A stretch of DNA of 64,000 nucleotides from Clostridium acidisoli DSM 12555 (GTDB lineage Bacteria; Bacillota; Clostridia; Clostridiales; Clostridiaceae). The notes beneath the pieces are model-generated. The model searched no databases and had not been told where the DNA came from. It was given only the letters and a program-made list of their open reading frames with translations. Below, one piece after another: positions 28,322-36,241 of this stretch. Numbering within the stretch: position 1 is the stretch's first letter; each line of letters begins with the position of its first letter. Both the position numbers and the translations under genes were made by a program. The stretch lies in NCBI RefSeq assembly GCF_900176305.1, contig NZ_FWXH01000002.1, positions 186,001-250,000 on the forward strand. The letters are read 5' to 3'.

Positions 28322-29299
28322 ATGAATTATGAGATTAAAGACTGTATTGATGCTGGAACAGAATATTGTCCTTGCAATCTAGCTGAAACTGGGGACTGCA
28401 TTTTATGCTCACAAATGCAAGGCAAAAAATTCTGTGACTGTACAAATTGGAAGGGAGTATGTATATATCAAGAATATGTTTGGAATGGTAATAAACCTAA
28501 TAAGCAGAGAAAAATAACTCTTTGTAAAATAATAAAAAAACAAAATATAGATAAAGATATCATAGCTTTTACTATAATTGCTAAACATAAATTAGTTCAA
28601 GAGTTGTCAGTTCCAGGAGCTTTTATCTTCATTAGAAATCCAGAGACTAACTCTTATTTTGATGCTCCAATATCAATAATGGATACAGATGTAGTTGAAA
28701 ACACTTTAACTATTGCAGTGGAATTAAAGGGTATAAAAACCAAAAAATTAGATGAACTTAGTGAGAAGGATGATTTAGTCGTACGTGGACCTTATTGGAA
28801 TGGAGTTTTGGGGCTTAAAAATGTAAACAATAGCAAAAATGGCACTTCACTTATATTGGCTAGAGGCATAGGCATGGCTCCGATGATTCCTGTAATGAAA
28901 AAATTATATGCAAATGGTAACAAAATTATAGTAGCCATAGATAAAGCAAACTTTAAGGATATTTTTATAAAAGATTATTTAAGTATGTGTAATGCTGAGC
29001 TTATAGAATGTACTTCTATGGTTTCTGGTGAACTTTCTCCTGAACTTGTAGAAATTATAAAAAAATATTCAGAGAGTTCCAATATAGTATTTTGTTCTGG
29101 ACCAGATATCTTTATAAGAAATGTTTTAGATGTAATTTCTGATGATAAAAATGTAGCTTGCAGCAATAATGCAAAAATGTGCTGTGGCGAAGGTGTTTGT
29201 GGTACTTGTAGCACGAGATACAAAGGTCATGTAGTCAAAAAGCTTTGTAAAATGCAAATTGATCCAAGATACATTTTTAAAGGAAGAAGACTTTTATAA
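28322..29299 (+). CDS. PyrK-like FAD/[2Fe-2S] electron-transfer protein with an N-terminal Cys cluster
   Basis: A 325-residue protein of the dihydroorotate dehydrogenase electron-transfer/sulfide dehydrogenase subunit family. The FNR-like FAD/NAD core spans about 60-285 (LARGIGMAPMIPVMKKLY). The C-terminal cluster motif is CCGEGVCGTCSTRYKG. Unusually, the first 50 residues add eight cysteines (CIDAG, CPCNLAETGDCILCSQ, CDCTNWKGVC), a likely extra iron-sulfur site. It is paired with an FAD oxidoreductase gene 52 bases downstream that is now split. Confidence 0.85.
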   Translation: MNYEIKDCIDAGTEYCPCNLAETGDCILCSQMQGKKFCDCTNWKGVCIYQEYVWNGNKPNKQRKITLCKIIKKQNIDKDIIAFTIIAKHKLVQELSVPGAFIFIRNPETNSYFDAPISIMDTDVVENTLTIAVELKGIKTKKLDELSEKDDLVVRGPYWNGVLGLKNVNNSKNGTSLILARGIGMAPMIPVMKKLYANGNKIIVAIDKANFKDIFIKDYLSMCNAELIECTSMVSGELSPELVEIIKKYSESSNIVFCSGPDIFIRNVLDVISDDKNVACSNNAKMCCGEGVCGTCSTRYKGHVVKKLCKMQIDPRYIFKGRRLL

Positions 29300-29351
29300 A
29301 AACGTATAAATAAATTATTTAAACATTACAAGGAATTCAAGGGGGATTATT

Positions 29352-30143
29352 ATGAAAGTTATTATTATAGGTGCTGGCTGGGCTGGCTGTGCTGCTGCAA
29401 TTACAGCTAAAAAAGCTGGAGCTGAAGTAGAAATTTTTGAAAAGACTGATATGATTTTAGGACTTGGAAACGTCGGAGGAATAATGAGGAATAACGGTAG
29501 ATATACGGCCTCAGAAGAAATTATAGCCTTAGGTGCTGGAGATTTAATAAATATTACAGACGAAAATACAAGGCATAAAAATATTGATTTTCCTGGACAC
29601 AAACACGCCTCTTTATATGATGTAAATAAAATTGAACCTGCAGTTCTAAAGCATATAAAGAATATGAATATTAAAGTTAATTTGATTAGCAGAGTAATTG
29701 ACATTAAAAAGTCAAAAGATCATATTGAAGGTATTTATCTTTCTGATGGTACTTATATTGAAGGTGATGTTTTTATTGAAACCACCGGTTCAACAGGACC
29801 TATGGGAAACTGTTTACGTTACGGTAACGGATGTTCAATGTGCGTTTTAAGATGCCCTTCTTTCGGTCCAAGAGTAAGTATAAGCAGTAGAGCTGGAGTT
29901 GATGACTTACAAGGCGAACGAGATGATGGTGGTCTTGGGGCATTTAGTGGTTCCTGCAAGCTGGCAAAAGAATCTTTAAGTAGTGAGATTTCAGAAAAAT
30001 TAGATAAAGATGGAGTTGTTATTTTAAAAATTCCACCAGAGGACATAAACCTAGATAAACTAAAATTAAAAGTCTGTCAACAATATGCTTTAAGAGAGTT
30101 TGCTGAAAATGTAATTCTATTGGATACTGGTCATGCAAGGTGA
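29352..30143 (+). pseudogene. FAD-dependent oxidoreductase, N-terminal part, split by a mobile element
   Basis: The first 263 residues of a GidA-like FAD oxidoreductase. The Rossmann site VIIIGAGWAGCAAAI is at the start, with GNVGGIMRNNGRYTASEE near 40 and a cysteine motif, GNGCSMCVLRCPSFGPR, near 157. The frame ends in TGA just past a CATGCAA core at 30132. The next codons of the gene are found at 36027, so the two parts join exactly after removal of 5,888 bp. The intact protein probably accepts or donates electrons with the PyrK-like neighbour. Confidence 0.85.
30132..30138. other. Left attachment core (attL), CATGCAA
   Basis: CATGCAA within codons for His-Ala of the oxidoreductase. The same seven bases occur at 36020. 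Host sequence lies to the left (GATACTGGT) and element sequence to the right (GGTGAACAG). Confidence 0.75.
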
Positions 30144-30318
30144 ACAGAAATGCAACCTATGAAGAAGTATTTAAGCACATAATTCTTATCTCTCCACCTT
30201 ATATATTTACTATTTTTTATATCTTTAACATTCAAATAGCTCTACACAAAACTATTTGTTTTATTATTCCATCTTAAGGTTTATACTTTTAGTCATATTA
30301 TTATGATCTGTAAGTTTC

Positions 30319-30474
30319 CTACAAAAAATACTCAAGGGCTTCATAGCTTACAACAGATCTTAATAAATGAATTCCATTAATATATTCTACTGCCTTTTCA
30401 AACGACGCCTTACAATGGGTAGCTTCTTTACAATTTTTTTGCATGTCTATTACCAAAAGTGTAACTTTTGACAT
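30319..30474 (-). pseudogene. Truncated isochorismatase-like cysteine hydrolase
   Basis: Fifty-one residues starting MSKVTLLVIDMQKNCKEA after an excellent AGGAGGA site. LLVIDMQ holds the catalytic Asp of the isochorismatase-like hydrolase fold. The frame is lost after about residue 35 and ends at TAG, so about two thirds of the usual protein is missing. The remaining 30144-30318 holds nothing I recognise in the integrated form. Confidence 0.6.
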
Positions 30475-30565
30475 AATATCCTCCTCCTAAAAAACAATTC
30501 TCTTACAGTACTGTTATTAAATATTCTATATCACAGACTTTTCTTATTTGTAAAATCTATGATAT

Positions 30566-30961
30566 TCATTTAGCTCCATACTCTGCTTTTAAAATAGAAA
30601 ACAATACTAAATCCACAACGCCTCTACCTTGCCAAAAATTTCCTTGCCTTATAGTTCCTTCTTTCACAAAATTATTTCTTAAAAGTACATTCTTAGACTT
30701 CTCATTTTCTGTCATCACAAAAGCCTGTACCCTATTTACCTCAATTTCGTTAAAAAGATAATCAGGTAGTAGTGACGTCGTCTTAGAAGCTATACTTTTT
30801 CCCCAGTAATTTTGATTTAAGATATATCCTATGGTTACAGCACTAACCTTAGTATCAAAATCAAATATCTCTGCAACACCAACCATTTTATTATTCTCTT
30901 CTTTTAAATAAATTCCAAGGTTGATAATTTTCTTTTTATACTTTTTTCTATGTATAACCCG
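30566..30961 (-). pseudogene. GNAT acetyltransferase fragment
   Basis: The C-terminal part of a RimJ/RimL-type GNAT acetyltransferase: VGVAEIFDFDTKVSAVTIGY, LNQNYWGKSIASKT (acetyl-CoA loop region) and NEKSKNVLLRNNFVKEG. The frame is open upstream to 30961 without a proper start or the usual N-terminal 60-70 residues. An ATG at 30886 could give a 106-residue product. Its upstream flank is a segment duplicated at 32137. Confidence 0.65.
30842..30878. repeat. 37-bp direct repeat, copy 1
   Basis: Identical over 37 bp to 31941-31977. Copy 1 is part of the GNAT fragment (encoding EIFDFDTKVS); copy 2 lies next to an insertion-sequence remnant. Confidence 0.85.
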
Positions 30962-30992
30962 TTAATAACTTTGTTGATACTTCGCCATATAA
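30928..30992. repeat. 65-bp direct repeat, copy 1
   Basis: Matches 32137-32201 with two mismatches. The 49 bases between the two repeats in this copy become 159 unrelated bases in the other copy. Confidence 0.85.
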
Positions 30993-31058
30993 AAAAATAC
31001 GAATTAAAACACAATAAAATTCACTTCTGAATTAATACGATATCCTGGTTCCTCTACT

Positions 31059-31718
31059 TTATTTTCTCTCTACAATTTCACCATTACTCTTCAAAATACT
31101 CTTCTCTGCAATATAACCTCTTACAGAACTTAATGGATAAACAATACTATCTTTTCCTATTATTGTCCCTGGGTTTAAAACTGAGTTACATCCTACTTCA
31201 GCTGAATCGCCTACGATTGCGCCAAATTTCCTTAAACCAGTTTCAACAATATCTGTACCATATTTTACTTTTACTAATGTTCCATCAGACTTTAAATTGG
31301 ATGTTATTGCTCCTGCCCCCAAATGGGCTTTATACCCTAATATTGAATCACCAACATAATTGTAATGGGGAAGCTGAACTTTGTTAAAGAGGATTGAATT
31401 TTTAATTTCAGTTGAGTTTCCAATTACAACATCATTACCAATGATAACATTGTCTCTAATGTAAGCAGAATGCCTGATTTCGCAATTGTAACCGATAATC
31501 GCTGGACCGTTTATAAGAACACTTTTTTCTATAGTAGTGCCTTTGCCAACCCATACAAATTCCTTTATTCTTTGAAAATCGCTTGGCAGATTTTTTGCGT
31601 ATTCAAAAATAAAATCCTTAATTTCTGTAAGAGCTTCCCAAGGATACTTAACCCCATCAAATACGGCTCTTGCATCTAATTCTTCAATGTTTAGTAGTTC
31701 GTTTACAGAAACTTTCAT
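31059..31718 (-). CDS. Left-handed beta-helix sugar nucleotidyltransferase-like protein
   Basis: A 219-residue protein. After about 60 residues, hexapeptide repeats form a left-handed beta-helix (VLINGPAIIGYNCEIRHSAYIRDNVIIGNDVVIGNSTEIKN; GAIVGDSAEVGCNSVLNPGTIIGKDSIVYP). This resembles the C-terminal acyltransferase half of GlmU/UDP-GlcNAc pyrophosphorylase-type proteins and lacks a nucleotidyltransferase domain. It appears intact and lies as cargo inside the serine-recombinase element. The start follows a GAGGAT site. Confidence 0.75.
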   Translation of the reverse strand: MKVSVNELLNIEELDARAVFDGVKYPWEALTEIKDFIFEYAKNLPSDFQRIKEFVWVGKGTTIEKSVLINGPAIIGYNCEIRHSAYIRDNVIIGNDVVIGNSTEIKNSILFNKVQLPHYNYVGDSILGYKAHLGAGAITSNLKSDGTLVKVKYGTDIVETGLRKFGAIVGDSAEVGCNSVLNPGTIIGKDSIVYPLSSVRGYIAEKSILKSNGEIVERK

Positions 31719-31789
31719 TATAATCCTCCTCTGATTTATTTCGGTAGTGTAAATTTATTTACACTACTTGTTTAGTTTTTTGTTTATAT

Positions 31790-31945
31790 ATCAAGGGTTA
31801 CAGAGTTTTTCAACGAAAAAAACAATGACCCCATAATTTCATGTTATAATTGAATCTCTCAAAACACAAAAATCACATGAAAGGGTGTCATTGTCTTGAA
31901 TTCAATTATAACTTATTTATTTTTATACAATCAATACCTAACTAA
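31790..31945 (+). mobile_element. Probable insertion-sequence remnant (transposase N-terminus)
   Basis: After GGGTGTCATTG a frame begins with TTG and reads NSIITYLFLYNQYLTNL, resembling the N-terminus of clostridial DDE transposases. It breaks off into the duplicated GNAT sequence at 31941. No terminal inverted repeats can be identified. The remaining gap 31719-31790 is a leader-like AT-rich stretch. Confidence 0.35.
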
Positions 31946-31977
31946 CCTTAGTATCAAAATCAAATATCTCTGCAACA
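31941..31977. repeat. 37-bp direct repeat, copy 2
   Basis: Identical to 30842-30878. Confidence 0.85.
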
Positions 31978-32036
31978 GCAGCAATGGTTTCCATTGGTTC
32001 ACCAGGTTTAAAGCGATACAGCATCGCATTCATATT

Positions 32037-32108
32037 TTATCTTTAGCGAGAGAGTGTATAACAGTACCAAACTCTCACTAATTATCTTTAGTGAGAAAGT
32101 GTATAACA
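32037..32108. repeat. Two 27-bp direct repeats, 45-bp spacing
   Basis: TTATCTTTAGCGAGAGAGTG at 32037 and TTATCTTTAGTGAGAAAGTG at 32082, both continuing into TATAACA. A further GTATAACA lies at 32161. Their role is unknown; they might be binding sites or leftover cassette ends. Confidence 0.6.
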
Positions 32109-32136
32109 AGTGCCACCCCCCACTAAAACTCACCTC

Positions 32137-32201
32137 TTTTCTTTTTATACTTTTTTCAATGTATAACACGTTAATAACTTTGTTGATACTTCGCCATATA
32201 A
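32137..32201. repeat. 65-bp direct repeat, copy 2
   Basis: Matches 30928-30992 with two mismatches. Confidence 0.85.
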
Positions 32202-32222
32202 GAATATTCCGAACCAATTCTC

Positions 32223-33119
32223 TTATTCTAATAAGGAACTAATCCAAGAATAACAACTATCTAATTCTTTATCACTTATTAAATCTGACCTATGTTCAAA
32301 CATTATCTTTACATTCTTATTTTCCTTTGTAATAATCTTTAAGTAATTTTCGATAGGTGCCCAGCCATCTTCTACTTTTAAATTTGGTAAAGTAGGAAAA
32401 TGATTATTTTCTAAATTTCCAGTTACTTTAACATTCCATAAATGTACTACTTCAGTATACTTTGCAAATCTTTTGATAATCTCTTTTTCATTAAAATCTA
32501 AATCTATTTTACTTTGTAAATGAAGTCTCCCTGTATCCAAACATATCTTTATTGCTTTGTATTTTTCTAATAAGGCTTCAAGAAAGTTATCCTCACAAAC
32601 ATATTTGTTTAAAGCATCAAATTCTAATACAGGAATAAAATTATATTCAAGACTTTTTTCTGATAACCAAGAAAAGAGATTTTCACTGTATTTTTTTAAT
32701 TCGATAGTTGGATAATCTGATTCATATGTATATTCACTTTTATCTGCAAATCTCCAGTTACTCATATCGAAATCATTTTTCAAAATAACTGGTTTAGGAT
32801 AATGAAATAGGATATATTCAGGGTTAAGTCCCTTCTTCTTGATATAATTTAATTCTCCTTCAATATACTTATAAGCATTTTCCCTTGTTTCTTTATCTAA
32901 TGATAAAAACTGTTGGTCTCTTAAATTTGATATTCCAGACCTTAAAGGAAAGTGTATACCAAATTTAATGCCTTTTCTTTCAGTTTCGTTAATTAGTTTT
33001 TCTATGTCTCTTTCATCTTCAAAAAGACACATTTCTATTCCATAAAAGTTTTCTCTAAAATCTCTATTAAATTTTATATTATCGTATTTCCCATACATTC
33101 CAATCATAAAATTTTTCAT
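32223..33119 (-). CDS. Sugar phosphate isomerase/epimerase-like TIM barrel protein
   Basis: A 298-residue protein of the xylose-isomerase-like TIM barrel superfamily. Visible barrel elements are IKFGIHFPLRSG, YILFHYPKP (metal-site His region), VLEFDAL (Glu), KICLDTGRLHL (Asp) and KIMFEHRSD (Glu), matching the usual metal-ligand pattern. The substrate is unknown. It is intact and is carried by the serine-recombinase element. The start follows a GGGGGAAG site. Confidence 0.75.
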   Translation of the reverse strand: MKNFMIGMYGKYDNIKFNRDFRENFYGIEMCLFEDERDIEKLINETERKGIKFGIHFPLRSGISNLRDQQFLSLDKETRENAYKYIEGELNYIKKKGLNPEYILFHYPKPVILKNDFDMSNWRFADKSEYTYESDYPTIELKKYSENLFSWLSEKSLEYNFIPVLEFDALNKYVCEDNFLEALLEKYKAIKICLDTGRLHLQSKIDLDFNEKEIIKRFAKYTEVVHLWNVKVTGNLENNHFPTLPNLKVEDGWAPIENYLKIITKENKNVKIMFEHRSDLISDKELDSCYSWISSLLE

Positions 33120-33206
33120 ATGCTTCCCCCTTTAATAACAATACTAATTCGCATTTAACTACTGTTGCGACTTACTTAATACTTTTTAATTTATCTAATT
33201 GTTCTC

Positions 33207-33395
33207 TTAATCTTTTATTTTCATCTTAAAGTGAGCAACTACACCATCATAAGAAACACCTTTCTCACTGACTCTAAGACTCAATACACGCTCCTTTAGT
33301 CTGTCTTTTCCATTGTATAATAATTGTGTGGTTGATGTACCTTGATGATTTACAAGTTTGCCATATATTAAATAACTATACCTATCTGTTACTGC
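33207..33395 (-). pseudogene. Unrecognised gene fragment
   Basis: An open frame without a start, reading RYSYLIYGKLVNHQGTSTT and RVLSLRVSEKGVSYDGVVAH before TAA. The composition is protein-like, but upstream it hits a stop at once. I do not recognise the family. The rest of 33120-33647 is AT-rich; the stretch 33530-33615 holds several ATACTCA/TGAGTATA motifs ahead of the next gene. Confidence 0.3.
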
Positions 33396-33647
33396 TCAAC
33401 TAAAATCTTTCTTAATATGAAGTTAATTATTTTTCTTTTTACTTTCTTCTACTGATTTTCCAATGTTATAACCACTTCTATCTTAATAAAATACGATTCT
33501 AATCTATAACACTAATAATATACCATAAATATCAAAATAAGGATATACTCAATGTCTTACTACAAAAAAATAAAGATATGAGTGTATTTTTCGCAAAAAT
33601 GAGTATACTAATAAAATTCATAATATAATGAAAAGGAGCTGTTATAT

Positions 33648-33878
33648 TTGACAAATAAAGGTATGGATAAAACAACCGAAAAAGAAACTTTAAATAAACT
33701 TAAAATTGAACCAGTTCAAAGTGGTATTGAAGTATCAGAAAAAGAAACTCTAAATAAGCTTAAGATTGAAGCTACTCAATATGCTCAAGGAATTGGCGTT
33801 CCCTTTGGACAAATTTCTAATGAAAATGGCATCCCAAGTCAAAGCGATTCTGTAAGTGAAACCAATAAAAGCATTTAA
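33648..33878 (+). CDS. 76-aa protein with an internal KETLNKLKIE repeat
   Basis: It starts with TTG after AAAAGGAGC. The motif EKETLNKLKIE occurs twice (near residues 10 and 32), each followed by a related E-x-x-Q segment, then a Gly/Asn/Ser-rich tail (YAQGIGVPFGQISNENGIPS). There are no cysteines and no membrane segment. The family is not recognised. It is closed by a 21-bp perfect hairpin. It is element cargo; a small DNA-binding or spore-type role is speculative. Confidence 0.55.
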   Translation: MTNKGMDKTTEKETLNKLKIEPVQSGIEVSEKETLNKLKIEATQYAQGIGVPFGQISNENGIPSQSDSVSETNKSI

Positions 33879-33890
33879 AATAATTTCCTT

Positions 33891-33943
33891 AAATAATATG
33901 GTAGTTTAAAATATAGGATATGTTTTAAACTACCATATTATTT
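33891..33943. terminator. Strong bidirectional terminator
   Basis: A perfect 21-bp inverted repeat (AAATAATATGGTAGTTTAAAA and its complement) with an 11-base loop, between the convergent 76-aa and 58-aa genes. Confidence 0.85.
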
Positions 33944-33963
33944 AGTTCTGAAATACAGCGTCT

Positions 33964-34140
33964 TTATTTGTCCTTTTCTTTGTAAAACTGTACTAATTTT
34001 TGTTGCTTTTCCAATTCATTAATTAAGTATTCAAGTTCCTCATGTGATAACTCATTAGCTACAATATCAGCTAAAACTTCTGCATATTTTTTTTCAAGCA
34101 CTTCTCGATTTTTAGGTAGTATTAATGTAACAGAGTACAT
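33964..34140 (-). CDS. 58-aa small protein divergent from the recombinase
   Basis: MYSVTLILPKNREVLEKKYA starts a 58-residue helical, charged protein (ELSHEELEYLINELEKQQKL). GAGAGG precedes the ATG. It lies divergent to the serine recombinase with 171 bases between. Small genes next to large serine recombinases sometimes encode the recombination directionality factor; that role is a guess based on position and size. Confidence 0.5.
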   Translation of the reverse strand: MYSVTLILPKNREVLEKKYAEVLADIVANELSHEELEYLINELEKQQKLVQFYKEKDK

Positions 34141-34311
34141 AATATATCCTCTCTTTTCTAAAAGAGCATCCCATATATAATATTCATTTTGATGCCGTGA
34201 TGTTACATTAATACAAATTTAAATTAAGTATATAATACGAATACCTATAATAATATATTAACTATAGGTATCTTTATATCTAATATCATGTCTCTGAAGG
34301 TGATATCTCTA

Positions 34312-36081
34312 ATGAAAATAGCAATTTACAGTCGTAAATCCAAATTTACTGGCAAAGGCGATTCAATAGAAAATCAAATTGAAATGTGTAAAGACTATAT
34401 TTCAAAATATGTAGATAAAAATGTAGAATTCATTATATATGAGGATGAAGGCTTTAGTGGTGGCACTATTGATAGACCTAAATTCAAAAAATTAATGCAT
34501 GATGTTCAAGCTAATACTATAGATAAATTAGTATGCTACAGACTAGATCGTATAAGTAGAAATGTAGCTGACTTCTCCTCCACCCTAGAAATTCTTCAAA
34601 ATTATCACGTGGATTTTATAAGCATAAGCGAGCAATTTGATACTTCTACTCCAATGGGCCGTGCAATGATATACATAGCCTCTGTTTTTGCTCAGTTAGA
34701 GCGTGAAACCATTGCTGAAAGAGTGAAGGATAATATGATGGAACTAGCTAAAAATGGCAGATGGACTGGTGGTAAAATACCATTAGGTTTTATTTCAAAT
34801 AAAAAAGTATATATTGATGAAGAAGGTTTAAAAAGACAGTTCCCTGTGCTTGAAATAGAACAGAAAGAAATGAGCTTTGTAGAACTTTTATATAATAAAT
34901 ATCTAGAGCTTGGAAGCTTACACAAATTAGAAGTATACGTAACTGAAAACCAGTTAAAATCAAGAAATGATGTTATGTTAGAAAAATCAAGTTTAAAATT
35001 AATTCTTCAAAACCCTATATATGTAAAAGCCAATGATGATGTGCTAAACTATTTACAAGAACATGATTATAATGTTTATGGAAAGCCTGACGGCATTCAT
35101 TCACTTCTAACCTACAATAAAACAGAACAATCAATGAAGAATGGTAAGCATGTAAAAATTAAAAAGGCTAAAGAAGATAGGCTTGCTGCTATAAGTAATA
35201 TTGAAGGTGCCCTGCCTCCTGCTCTATGGCTTGATGTTCAGCGGAAGTTTGATGAAAATAGAGATAAGTTTCCTAGACTTGGCAAAACCAATAATGCTTT
35301 ACTAACTGGGAAAATAAAATGTGGTAAATGTAATGAATATATGCTAATTCAACATGGAAAAGTTTCAAAAACTACTGGGCAAAAATCATTCTACTATGTA
35401 TGTTCTCTAAAGCGAAAATCTCATAAAAAGCTTTGTGATTGTGCAAATGCTAATGCATCAAAACTAGAGGATCTAGTGCTGCTTAGTTTAAAGAAACTTT
35501 CAAAAGCTAAGTTATCCTTTATCAGTGACCTTAAGAAAAAATATAATTCTGAATGGAAGAATAATGGCTTAGATGAAAAATTAATGCTAACTAAGGCACT
35601 TTCTGATAAAAAGAAACAAATTAGTAATTTACTAAATGAGCTTTCAAAAGAAGAAGATGAATATATGAAAGGTCTAATTCGTGATAAGATTAAACCCTTT
35701 AAAAAACAATGTATGCAACTTGAACATAAATTAGTATCTCTAGAAACTGAAACTAAAAAATCAAAAACTAACGAAATTAATTTAAAGATTATTGAAGATA
35801 TTTTAAATGACTGTGAGATAATTGATAAACTTCCACGTGAAAGGCAAAAACAAATAATTGATACCATTATAGAAACTATATATTGGTTTGGAGAAAGCAA
35901 TAACAGTAATAATGGCAGAATAAAAATTAAATTTATTGGTACGGATAACGACTATGAGGAAATGAATTTTACTGACAAGGAATTAGAAGAAAGTAAGTTG
36001 CAGTTTAGTTCAACTAGCACATGCAAAATTAATGACAACTTTTTATCCATTAGAGAAATTAAGAAAAATACCAGGACTTGA
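34312..36081 (+). CDS. Large serine recombinase (site-specific integrase)
   Basis: A 589-residue recombinase. The resolvase domain begins at once, with the nucleophilic serine in AIYSRKSK (residue 7), YRLDRISRN near 88 and FAQLERETIAERV near 130. A recombinase domain follows, then a zinc ribbon (CGKCNEYM ... YVCSLKRK ... CDCANA) and a coiled coil (KKKQISNLLNELSKEEDEY). ATG 34312 lies nine bases after AAGGTG; an upstream in-frame ATG at 34288 lacks a good ribosome site. The last 18 codons lie beyond the attR core, in host DNA. Confidence 0.95.
   Translation: MKIAIYSRKSKFTGKGDSIENQIEMCKDYISKYVDKNVEFIIYEDEGFSGGTIDRPKFKKLMHDVQANTIDKLVCYRLDRISRNVADFSSTLEILQNYHVDFISISEQFDTSTPMGRAMIYIASVFAQLERETIAERVKDNMMELAKNGRWTGGKIPLGFISNKKVYIDEEGLKRQFPVLEIEQKEMSFVELLYNKYLELGSLHKLEVYVTENQLKSRNDVMLEKSSLKLILQNPIYVKANDDVLNYLQEHDYNVYGKPDGIHSLLTYNKTEQSMKNGKHVKIKKAKEDRLAAISNIEGALPPALWLDVQRKFDENRDKFPRLGKTNNALLTGKIKCGKCNEYMLIQHGKVSKTTGQKSFYYVCSLKRKSHKKLCDCANANASKLEDLVLLSLKKLSKAKLSFISDLKKKYNSEWKNNGLDEKLMLTKALSDKKKQISNLLNELSKEEDEYMKGLIRDKIKPFKKQCMQLEHKLVSLETETKKSKTNEINLKIIEDILNDCEIIDKLPRERQKQIIDTIIETIYWFGESNNSNNGRIKIKFIGTDNDYEEMNFTDKELEESKLQFSSTSTCKINDNFLSIREIKKNTRT
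36020..36026. other. Right attachment core (attR), CATGCAA
   Basis: Second copy of the core. Element sequence lies to the left (CAACTAGCA) and oxidoreductase sequence to the right (AATTAATGACAAC). It sits inside the recombinase coding region, encoding part of STSTCK. Confidence 0.75.
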
Positions 36082-36241
36082 AACTGTTAAATTTATTGAT
36101 CCATATTCGGGAGGCAAGGGCAATTCTATTAGATATTTATCCGTTGCACCTAGAACAGATGATATGAAGGTTAAAGGAATTGATAATTTATTTTGCGCTG
36201 GAGAAAAAGCAGGTCTTTTTGTAGGTCATACAGAAGCATGA
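36027..36241 (+). pseudogene. FAD-dependent oxidoreductase, middle part, cut again at the right end
   Basis: It continues the oxidoreductase interrupted at 30138: LMTTFYPLEKLRKIPGLE, DPYSGGKGNSIRYLSVAPRT and the FAD-site segment LFCAGEKAGLFVGHTEA. It then ends in TGA at 36241. GidA-like relatives continue well past this motif, so the C-terminal part is missing from the window. An ATG at 36032 could start a 69-residue product, but no ribosome site is seen. The break near 36236 probably marks the edge of a second inserted element. Confidence 0.8.

Larger units (their letters stand above)
30132..36026. mobile_element. 5.9-kb serine-recombinase element inserted in an oxidoreductase gene
   Basis: Bounded by CATGCAA at both ends. 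The period from core to core is 5,888 bp. The large serine recombinase gene lies against the right end, as in phage-type integrative elements. Joining left host DNA to right host DNA through one core gives GGT CAT GCA AAA TTA ATG ACA, an unbroken oxidoreductase frame. Cargo includes fragments of an isochorismatase-like and a GNAT gene, a beta-helix protein, a TIM-barrel protein, an insertion-sequence remnant and two small genes. No structural, replication or conjugation genes are seen. Confidence 0.85.

Noticed and set aside
32037-32168. Integron attC sites at the GTATAACA repeats
   Set aside because: The core does not fit GTTRRRY, no integron integrase is present, and the repeats lack the paired inverted boxes.
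34312-36081. The serine recombinase as the integrase of the large prophage
   Set aside because: Its attachment core joins oxidoreductase sequence on both sides of the 5.9-kb unit, and about 210 bp of host gene separates it from the prophage side.
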